The notes under the pieces: model-generated | The model's input: the letters and a program-made list of their open reading frames with translations, nothing else | What the model was told of the DNA's origin: nothing | Database searches by the model: none | DNA from: Synergistales bacterium Syner_01 | GTDB taxonomy: Bacteria; Synergistota; Synergistia; Synergistales; Aminobacteriaceae | Assembly: GCA_001604435.1 (NCBI GenBank) | Contig: LVBO01000259.1 | Location: 1-5,507, forward strand | Length of the DNA stretch: 5,507 nt | Direction: 5' to 3' | Made by a program: the position numbers and the translations under genes | Part shown: piece after piece, positions 1 to 5,507 of the stretch | How positions within the stretch are numbered: the stretch's first letter is position 1 | How the letters are laid out: each line of letters begins with the position of its first letter

Positions 1-1893
1 CTTCGGCGACAGTTCGACACCGAGGCCAGGTATCGAAAGCTTTCGGGTTTTCCGGCGATTCTTGTTTCATTGCTTGCGGTTTGTATGTCGTTGTTTCATC
101 TGTACACTTCAGGTTTTGGCCTTATGCAGGCTATTATTCAGGCAGCAATTCATTTGGCTTTCGTTCTCGTTCTTGTCTTCTTGCTCTATCCATTTTCCCC
201 CAAGTTTTCGAAAACGGAAATTCCTTGGTACGATTACCTATTAGCCGCTCTTGGAGCATTTGTCACGCTCTATCTTGTTGTCGAGTTCGATTCTCTTATC
301 ACACGCGCAGGGTTGCCGACGACGATGGATCTGGTCGTCGCATTTTTAGGCGTCGCGATACTCCTGGAAGCAACGAGGCGGGTCACGAGCCCGATTTTGC
401 CGGTCATCGCGATCTTTTTCCTGCTGTATTGCTACTACGGGCGATATTTCCCCGCGCTCTTCCAGCACAGGGGGTTCAACATCAACCGTATAGTGAACCA
501 TATGTACCTGGGAACCGAAGGCATTTTCGGTATTCCGCTCGGCGTTTCCGCGACATTTGTGTTCATGTTCATCCTTTTCGGTTCCGTGCTTGAGCAGACC
601 GGAATGGGCAAGTTCATCATCGACCTTGCAATGGCGCTTGCCGGGTGGGCCACCGGAGGTCCCGCGAAGGTCGCGGTGCTCAGCTCCGGCCTGATGGGGT
701 CCATTTCGGGCTCTTCCGTAGCAAACGTCTGTACTACCGGTATGTTCACCATCCCGTTGATGAAAAGCGTCGGGTACAAACCGCACTTTGCGGGCGCGGT
801 GGAGGCCGTCGCTTCCACCGGAGGACAGATTATGCCGCCGGTTATGGGCGCTGCGGCGTTCATAATGGCCCAGTTCATGGGCGTTCCCTATATCCAGGTT
901 GCCTTGGCGGCTATCGTGCCGGCGCTGCTGTATTACTTCGCGGTCATCGTTCAAGTTCATCTGGAAGCTACCCGCCTCGGGCTCAGAGGGCTTCCGAGGG
1001 AACAGCTTCCTCCGTTGCTGCGTCTCCTTCGCCAGAAGGGACATTTGCTGATCCCGCTTGTCGGTATCGTCTACTTTCTTATCGGCGGGTATACTCCCCT
1101 GAAAGCCGCGTATAACGGAATCATCATTACCTTTGTCGTTTCCTGGTTGAACAAGGAAACCCGCTTGACGCTTCCTCGCTTACAGGCGGCTCTTGAGAGC
1201 GGCGCCCGTTCGGCTCTCGGCGTTGCGTGCGCTTGCGCAACCGTCGGAATCATCGTCGGGACGGCGACGCTGACCGGCCTCGGTTTGCGTATCGCCAGCG
1301 CGATCGTTACATTGGCCGGAGGGAACCTCCTCATGACGCTTCTTCTGACCATGGTCGCCTGTATTCTTCTGGGAGCCGGTCTGCCGACGACCGCGAACTT
1401 CATCGTCACGAGCACCATGGCGGCTCCGGCGCTCTTCCAGCTCGGCGTCCCGCCGATGGCGGCCTATATGTTCGTGCTTTACTTCGGAATAGCTGCGGAC
1501 CTCAGCCCCCCGGTCGCCCTGGCCGCATACGCCGGCGCCGGAATAGCCGGAGCGGAACCCATGAAGACGGGAGTAACAGCAGTGAAGCTTGCTCTGGCAG
1601 GTTTTATCGTCCCCTTTATCTACGTCTTCAATCCGATTCTGGTCCTTGTGGACTATAGCTTTGTCCCGTTCGCGCTTGCCGTTGGTACCGCAATGCTCGG
1701 CGTCATGCTTCTGGGAATGTCCACAGTCGGCTATTTCCGAGGTGCTCTGAGTATGTGGAAGAGAGCGCTCGCTCTTGCAGGTGCGCTTTTCCTGCTGGTC
1801 CCGGGGTGGCAGAGCGATCTGTTCGGTATAGCGGTCCTGGTGCTGCTCTACTTTTCGCAGACATTCTCCTCCCGAAAGGCAGCCCTCGGCTAG
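1..1893 (+). CDS. TRAP transporter fused permease, 4TM/12TM (DctQM, TAXI type), 5' partial
   Basis: This is the inner-membrane permease of a tripartite ATP-independent periplasmic transporter. In this family the small (DctQ-like) and large (DctM-like) membrane subunits are fused, and a periplasmic TAXI-type binding protein delivers the solute for ion-driven uptake. The frame is open from base 1, so 630 codons are visible. The start codon lies upstream; the TTG at 70 is internal, because the family-typical segment RYRKLSG (codons 11-17) and SLFHLYT (30-36) flank it. By family comparison only a few tens of residues should be missing. Codons about 16-147 hold the first hydrophobic helices. The DctM part follows, with hallmark stretches GSISGSSVANV (233-243), AVEAVASTGGQIMPP (266-280), GAGLPTTANFIVTS (458-471) and ADLSPPVALAAYAGAG (499-514). 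Hydrophobic helices continue to about 618, then a short basic tail ends at TAG 1891-1893. No binding-protein gene is in view, so the substrate cannot be named. The family call is firm and the TAXI subtype is likely. Confidence 0.95.
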   Translation, partial: LRRQFDTEARYRKLSGFPAILVSLLAVCMSLFHLYTSGFGLMQAIIQAAIHLAFVLVLVFLLYPFSPKFSKTEIPWYDYLLAALGAFVTLYLVVEFDSLITRAGLPTTMDLVVAFLGVAILLEATRRVTSPILPVIAIFFLLYCYYGRYFPALFQHRGFNINRIVNHMYLGTEGIFGIPLGVSATFVFMFILFGSVLEQTGMGKFIIDLAMALAGWATGGPAKVAVLSSGLMGSISGSSVANVCTTGMFTIPLMKSVGYKPHFAGAVEAVASTGGQIMPPVMGAAAFIMAQFMGVPYIQVALAAIVPALLYYFAVIVQVHLEATRLGLRGLPREQLPPLLRLLRQKGHLLIPLVGIVYFLIGGYTPLKAAYNGIIITFVVSWLNKETRLTLPRLQAALESGARSALGVACACATVGIIVGTATLTGLGLRIASAIVTLAGGNLLMTLLLTMVACILLGAGLPTTANFIVTSTMAAPALFQLGVPPMAAYMFVLYFGIAADLSPPVALAAYAGAGIAGAEPMKTGVTAVKLALAGFIVPFIYVFNPILVLVDYSFVPFALAVGTAMLGVMLLGMSTVGYFRGALSMWKRALALAGALFLLVPGWQSDLFGIAVLVLLYFSQTFSSRKAALG

Positions 1894-1901
1894 CAGTGCG
1901 G

Positions 1902-1928
1902 TTGCCTGGAAATGTGTTAGTATATAGA
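1902..1928 (+). promoter_or_regulatory. Possible weak promoter for ileS
   Basis: A TTGCCT box at 1902-1907 precedes an AT-rich segment. The segment contains an extended -10-like TGT-TAGTAT (1915-1923) and an overlapping TATAGA (1923-1928). The TTGCCT-to-TATAGA spacing is only 15 bp, and the extended -10 has no good -35 at 17 bp, so neither arrangement is ideal. If real, transcription would start near 1930-1935 and the hairpin at 1938-1963 would lie at the very 5' end of the ileS mRNA. The call rests on sequence resemblance in the only gap of the window. Confidence 0.3.
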
Positions 1929-1937
1929 AGTTTTCTT

Positions 1938-1966
1938 ACCGTCCCCGTTCGATCAGGGACGGTTTT
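1938..1966 (+). terminator. Probable intrinsic terminator (or leader hairpin) between the TRAP gene and ileS
   Basis: An 8-bp perfect stem, ACCGTCCC (1938-1945) with GGGACGGT (1956-1963), encloses a 10-nt loop. The run TTTT (1963-1966) begins at the last stem base and is followed by CCTATTCC. It starts 44 nt after the TRAP stop, a sensible place to end that transcript. The T tract is short, so termination may be partial and leave read-through into ileS. The alternative is an element of the ileS leader, if the promoter candidate just upstream is used. Confidence 0.55.
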
Positions 1967-1976
1967 CCTATTCCAC

Positions 1977-1983
1977 AAGGGGG
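1977..1983 (+). promoter_or_regulatory. Ribosome-binding site of ileS
   Basis: AAGGGGG lies 7 nt upstream of the ATG at 1991. This is good Shine-Dalgarno spacing, and it fixes the ileS start together with the normal N-terminal length before the PPYANG motif. Confidence 0.75.
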
Positions 1984-1990
1984 TACACGC

Positions 1991-4783
1991 ATGAGCACGG
2001 ATTATAAGAACACGCTCTCGCTTCCCGAAACAGCCTTCCCGATGCGGGCGAACCTCGCGAAGAGAGAACCCGGTTTTTTGGATTTCTGGAAGGAGCGGGA
2101 CATCTACGGAAAAATGCTGAAAAAACGTGAAGGAGCTCCTTCGTTTGTTCTCCACGACGGGCCGCCGTACGCGAACGGGCATATTCACATAGGAACGGCG
2201 TTTAATAAAATACTCAAGGATTTCATCCCGAAATACAAGGCGATGAAAGGTTTTTTTTCGCCGTATGTTCCCGGTTGGGATACACACGGTCTCCCCATAG
2301 AGCTTCATGTCATTAAAAGCCTTGGAGTGTCGAAAGATACGGTCGATCCTGTCCTTTTGCGCGAAAAGTGCACGGAATATGCGCTCCAGTTCCGCGATAT
2401 TCAAAGAGAAGAGTTTGTTCGCCTCGGCGTCCTTGGGGACTGGGAAAACCCCTACATGACGCTTCGCCCCGAGTATGAGGCGGCACAGCTCGGCGCTTTT
2501 GCGGACCTTGTAGGGAAAGGACTCGTCTACAAGGGACAGAAGCCCGTCTACTGGTGCATCGACTGTCAGACGGCCCTGGCCGCGGCGGAGATCGAATACT
2601 GGGATGAATCTTCTCCCTCGATTTTCGTCGCATATTCTCTGCTCGGTGCTGAGGCCCTTCTGCCATCGCTCGCCGGAGAGGATGTCGATATCATCGTATG
2701 GACGACCACGCCTTGGACGCTTCCCGCGAGCATGGCCGTCGCTATTGGTCCCGATCACGACTATGTGTTCGTTCGCGCGGGGAAGAAAGTCTATCTCTTT
2801 GCCAAAGCCTTGATGGAGAGCGTATCGAAAGAGACGGGAATCGTCTTCGATGAGGAATTGGGTACGGTAAAGGGTGCGGCGCTGCATCGGTTGAACGCGG
2901 TGCACCCGTTCTACCCGGAGCGTATCCTACGTATTCTCCCGGCGGACTATGTGCTTCTCGACACCGGAACCGGATGTGTGCATACCGCTCCCGGACACGG
3001 CGTGGAAGACTATGAAACCGGCGTGAAGTTCGGTATAGAGGTGTATAACCCGGTCGACGATACAGGGCACTTCATCTCCGGAACAGGGCTTGTCGACGGG
3101 CTTTCTCTCGAAGATGGCTCAAAAAAGATCTTCGAAATACTCACGGAGAACGGGCGTCTTCTGGGAAACAGCAAGATACAGCACTCGTATCCGCACTGCT
3201 GGCGTTGTAAAAAACCGGTCATTTTCCGTTCGACTGACCAGTGGTTCGTTTCCGTAGCCGATTTCAGGGACGATGCGCTCAAAACGATAGAGAACGACGT
3301 CCGCTGGATCCCGGATTGGGGGAAGGATCGCATCTTCAACATGGTTCGCGACCGTTCCGACTGGTGCATCAGTCGTCAGCGTATCTGGGGAGTTCCGATA
3401 CCTGCATTTTATTGCAACGACTGTGGAAAGCCTATCCTGACCGAGGATCGAATTCACGCTGTCCGGGCGTTCGTCAAGGAGCAGGGGTGTTCGGCGTGGT
3501 GGAGGATGACACCCGAGGAGTTGCTCGGCAATCTCTGCGTCTGCCCGCACTGCAATAGTAAAAATCTTCGCAAGGAGACGGACATCATGGATGTGTGGTT
3601 CGACTCGGGAACGAGTCATGCCGCCGTGCTGAAAACCCGGCCCGAACTGAAATGGCCCGCCGATATGTACCTTGAAGGGAGCGACCAGCACCGGGGGTGG
3701 TTCCAGACTTCGTTGCTGACTTCGGTAGGAATGCACGGAAGGGCTCCGTACGAGCAGGTGCTCACGCACGGTTTCATCATGGACGGAGAGGGGCGCAAGA
3801 TGTCGAAGTCCCTCGGGAATGTCGTTGCTCCGCAGGAAGTCATCAAGGAGTACGGCGCCGACATCCTCCGGCTGTGGGTCGCCTCGACGGATTACAGAAA
3901 CGACGTCCGGATTTCCAACACCATAATAAAGAACTTGAGCGAATCGTACCGCAGAATCCGCAATACGGCCAGGTATCTGCTGGCGAACCTGAACGACTTC
4001 GTTCCGGCGAATTCGGTCCCGTTCAGCGAGATGCTTGAAATGGACCGCTGGATTCTCATGAAGCTCAACTCGATCATAGAGAAGGCGAACAGCGCGTACG
4101 ATTGCTACGAATTCCATATCCCCACGTTCGCGATCCATCAGTTCTGCGTGAACGAACTGAGCTCTTTCTACCTTGACGCCAGCAAAGACCGCATGTATGC
4201 CGACGGCAAAAAATCACTTTCCCGCAAGAGCGGCCAGACGGCGATGTGGCATGTGCTTTCGGCGCTTACTCGCATGCTCGCGCCCGTACTTAGCTTTACG
4301 GCCGAGGAGATCTGGCAGGAGATGATCAAAATCGACGCGTCGCTTCCCGAGAGCGTCTTCCTCTCCGACTGGCCGGACGTACAAGAAGGAATCCGGAACC
4401 AGGAGATCGAAGCGAAGTGGGAAAAAGCGCTGGTTGTTCGCGGGGCGGTCAGCCGTGTGCTTGAACTGGCAAGGAGCGGCGGTATTATCGGGCATGCCCT
4501 TGACGCGCGCGTCGAAGTCGAAACGCATAATGCCGCTTCTGTTGCCGCGTCATTTACCGAAGAGGATTTCAAGACCTTCAGCATCGTCTCCGGTTTCCGG
4601 TGGGTTGATCAGGTTTCGCAGATGAGCATCGTGCAAACCGACGAAGAGACGGGAATCAGGGTTGGTGTCGACAAAGCGCTCGGGGAGAAGTGCCCGCGCT
4701 GCTGGCAGTATACGGAGACCCCCGATGCCGAAGGCCTTTGCCCAAGATGCTCGCGCGTGCTTCAGGCTCCAGGGGATGCGTGA
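1991..4783 (+). CDS. ileS: Isoleucyl-tRNA synthetase (IleRS, class Ia), complete
   Basis: This cytoplasmic enzyme charges tRNA-Ile with isoleucine using ATP and hydrolyses mischarged Val-tRNA-Ile. The 930-aa length fits bacterial IleRS. The Rossmann catalytic core opens with HDGPPYANGHIHIGTAFNK (about 55-73). The HIGH motif here reads HIGT (H66-T69). PYVPGWDTHGLPIE follows. The CP1 editing domain shows the threonine-rich WTTTPWT (237-243) and HTAPGHGVEDY (331-341), which includes the editing-site aspartate D340. The core resumes with DVWFDSG, GSDQHRGWFQTS and the KMSKS loop (603-607). Then come the helical anticodon-binding domain and a C-terminal zinc knuckle, C901/C904/C917/C920. Further Cys pairs at 189/192, 403/406, 475/478 and 516/518/521 look like additional zinc ligands. 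Editing and synthetic motifs are intact, so the enzyme should be functional. Its stop overlaps the next gene by 8 nt, indicating an operon. Confidence 0.99.
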   Translation: MSTDYKNTLSLPETAFPMRANLAKREPGFLDFWKERDIYGKMLKKREGAPSFVLHDGPPYANGHIHIGTAFNKILKDFIPKYKAMKGFFSPYVPGWDTHGLPIELHVIKSLGVSKDTVDPVLLREKCTEYALQFRDIQREEFVRLGVLGDWENPYMTLRPEYEAAQLGAFADLVGKGLVYKGQKPVYWCIDCQTALAAAEIEYWDESSPSIFVAYSLLGAEALLPSLAGEDVDIIVWTTTPWTLPASMAVAIGPDHDYVFVRAGKKVYLFAKALMESVSKETGIVFDEELGTVKGAALHRLNAVHPFYPERILRILPADYVLLDTGTGCVHTAPGHGVEDYETGVKFGIEVYNPVDDTGHFISGTGLVDGLSLEDGSKKIFEILTENGRLLGNSKIQHSYPHCWRCKKPVIFRSTDQWFVSVADFRDDALKTIENDVRWIPDWGKDRIFNMVRDRSDWCISRQRIWGVPIPAFYCNDCGKPILTEDRIHAVRAFVKEQGCSAWWRMTPEELLGNLCVCPHCNSKNLRKETDIMDVWFDSGTSHAAVLKTRPELKWPADMYLEGSDQHRGWFQTSLLTSVGMHGRAPYEQVLTHGFIMDGEGRKMSKSLGNVVAPQEVIKEYGADILRLWVASTDYRNDVRISNTIIKNLSESYRRIRNTARYLLANLNDFVPANSVPFSEMLEMDRWILMKLNSIIEKANSAYDCYEFHIPTFAIHQFCVNELSSFYLDASKDRMYADGKKSLSRKSGQTAMWHVLSALTRMLAPVLSFTAEEIWQEMIKIDASLPESVFLSDWPDVQEGIRNQEIEAKWEKALVVRGAVSRVLELARSGGIIGHALDARVEVETHNAASVAASFTEEDFKTFSIVSGFRWVDQVSQMSIVQTDEETGIRVGVDKALGEKCPRCWQYTETPDAEGLCPRCSRVLQAPGDA

Positions 4784-5507
4784 AGAAGAGCGTTCTACGC
4801 AAGAGTCGTTTTCCAGTTCATGCCCTGCCGAGGCGGATGAGGAGTTAGCCGCTTCCGGAGACAGGAACGAAACGCTTACTGTACAAGAGGTCGAGGCGGG
4901 GAGCCGTCTCGACCTCTTCTTGGCGCTTCGGCTCGGTATCACGCGTTCCTTCGCACGGAAGCTGCTCGATTCGGGGAATGTCCGCCTTGCTTCTAAGAAA
5001 AAAGTAAAACCGGGGTTAAAGGTAACGCCCGGCCTTGTTGTCGACGCGACGCTTCCTGCCCCGGAGACGATGGACCTGGAGCCGGAGGATGTTCCGTTCT
5101 CGGTAGTGTACGAGGATCCGCGGCTGGTCGTTGTCAATAAGCCTGCGGGGGTCGTCGTGCACCCCGCGCCGGGAAACTGGCGCGGTACGCTTGTCCACGG
5201 ATTGCTCTATCGCTTTGATTCATGGGGTACGTTCAACAACGTCCATCGCCCCGGAATAGTGCATCGCCTGGATGGGCCGACTTCCGGGCTGCTCGTTGTC
5301 GCAAGGGACCAGAATACGCTCGATGCCCTTCAGGAGCAGTTTCGCCTGCGCGAGGTCGAGAAACGATACCTGGCTTTTGTCGAGGGTACGATTCGGCACA
5401 AAAGCGGCCGAATCGAGCTCCCTATCGGACGTTCTTCAAGCAATAGACTTCGTATGGCCGTCGATCCCGGCGGGAGACAGGCCGTAACGGAGTTCCGGGT
5501 TCTGTGG
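4776..5507 (+). CDS. RluD/RluA-family 23S rRNA pseudouridine synthase, 3' partial
   Basis: The enzyme isomerises specific uridines in RNA to pseudouridine, most likely in 23S rRNA (RluD-like, comparable to B. subtilis YlyB). Visible are 244 codons, running off the window; roughly 60-90 residues should be missing by family length. Residues 1-33 are an acidic, Ser-rich, probably disordered leader. An S4 RNA-binding domain spans about 34-96 (SRLDLFLALRLGITRSFARK). The catalytic domain shows VVNKPAGVVVHPAPG (about 119-133) and the active-site motif HRLDGPTSG with catalytic Asp D166; the usual form is HRLD(K/R)DTSG. KRYLAFVEG, ELPIGR and a GGRQAVTEF segment follow, all typical. The ATG at 4776 overlaps the ileS stop (ATGCGTGA), suggesting translational coupling, but AGGGG abuts it with no spacing. 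An alternative in-frame ATG at 4725 has GGAGA 6-7 nt upstream and would add 17 residues. No start codon exists between 4776 and the S4 domain. Family assignment is firm; the exact target uridine is not known. Confidence 0.93.
   Translation, partial: MREEERSTQESFSSSCPAEADEELAASGDRNETLTVQEVEAGSRLDLFLALRLGITRSFARKLLDSGNVRLASKKKVKPGLKVTPGLVVDATLPAPETMDLEPEDVPFSVVYEDPRLVVVNKPAGVVVHPAPGNWRGTLVHGLLYRFDSWGTFNNVHRPGIVHRLDGPTSGLLVVARDQNTLDALQEQFRLREVEKRYLAFVEGTIRHKSGRIELPIGRSSSNRLRMAVDPGGRQAVTEFRVLW
4885..4918 (+). other. Strong intragenic RNA hairpin in the 5' part of the pseudouridine synthase gene
   Basis: AAGAGGTCGAG (4885-4895) is perfectly complementary to CTCGACCTCTT (4908-4918). The helix continues inward through a G-U pair (4896/4907) and three Watson-Crick pairs (4897-4899 with 4904-4906), closing on a GGAG tetraloop (4900-4903). 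That gives 15 pairs with no bulge. It sits in codons 37-48, at the start of the S4 domain. The weak tract CTTCTT that follows is not a convincing terminator tail. The structure is seen directly in the sequence; any role is inference. Confidence 0.6.

Noticed and set aside
70..72. TTG at 70 as the start of the TRAP permease
   Set aside because: The frame is open to base 1 and the upstream codons encode the conserved RYRKLSG segment, so the TTG is an internal Leu codon in the first visible helix.
1943..1959. tRNA T-arm-like sequence (CCCCGTTCGATC) in the intergenic hairpin
   Set aside because: GTTCGA matches a T-loop, but the 53/61 pair and the 5-bp T stem do not form, and there is no acceptor, D or anticodon arm nearby.
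1894..1990. T-box riboswitch for ileS
   Set aside because: The CGTCCC/GGGACGG stem resembles T-box terminators, but the gap is only 97 bp, the conserved T-box AGGGTGGNACCGCG is absent, and there is no room for the specifier stem.
2506..2534. 8-bp inverted repeat CCTTGTAG/CTACAAGG in ileS
   Set aside because: The loop is about 13 nt, there is no T tract, and repeats of this size are expected by chance in a few kilobases.
1703..2905. Open reading frame of 400 codons on the minus strand spanning the end of the TRAP gene and the start of ileS
   Set aside because: It is antisense to two certain genes, its translation is Arg-rich with no recognisable motif, and long antisense frames are common opposite G+C-rich genes.
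3119..4138. Open reading frame of 339 codons on the minus strand inside ileS
   Set aside because: It is fully antisense to conserved IleRS coding sequence, with Arg/Val-rich low-information translation; a shadow frame.
1..5507. A new defence, mobile or secretion system
   Set aside because: All substantial coding capacity is accounted for by a transporter permease, IleRS and a pseudouridine synthase; no repeats, integrase or accessory genes are visible.

Overview
The window holds three genes, all on the + strand, and is almost entirely coding. It reads like core chromosome next to a nutrient-uptake locus. No transposon, phage gene, CRISPR array, rRNA, tRNA or toxin-antitoxin pair is visible. 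The organism is a bacterium with moderately high G+C, about 55-60% across most of the genes. A fused 4TM/12TM TRAP (TAXI-type) permease and an IleRS with a -HIGT- active-site motif and several CxxC zinc knuckles suggest an anaerobic Gram-negative such as a Synergistota or Desulfovibrio-like lineage. That placement is an impression from family resemblance and is not proven.

Layout: (1) 1-1893 is the large membrane subunit of a TRAP transporter, fused DctQ-like plus DctM-like, with its 5' end outside the window. (2) 1894-1990 is a 97-bp gap with an 8-bp GC-rich hairpin followed by TTTT, a weak promoter candidate and the ileS ribosome-binding site. (3) 1991-4783 is complete ileS (930 aa). (4) From 4776 to the window end is the first 244 codons of an RluD/RluA-family 23S rRNA pseudouridine synthase, which overlaps the ileS stop by 8 nt and continues past the window.

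How they relate: ileS and the pseudouridine synthase are almost certainly co-transcribed and translationally coupled, joining tRNA charging to rRNA modification. The TRAP permease belongs to a different function, uptake of an organic acid or amino-acid-like solute driven by an ion gradient. It is probably separated from ileS by the intergenic terminator-like hairpin.

I found no convincing undescribed system. The best non-coding signal is a near-perfect 15-bp hairpin with a GGAG tetraloop inside the 5' coding region of the pseudouridine synthase (4885-4918). Lesser points are the HIGT variant in IleRS, the HRLDGPTSG variant of the pseudouridine synthase active-site motif, the absence of lspA between ileS and the synthase, and a G+C drop in the 5' part of the TRAP gene.
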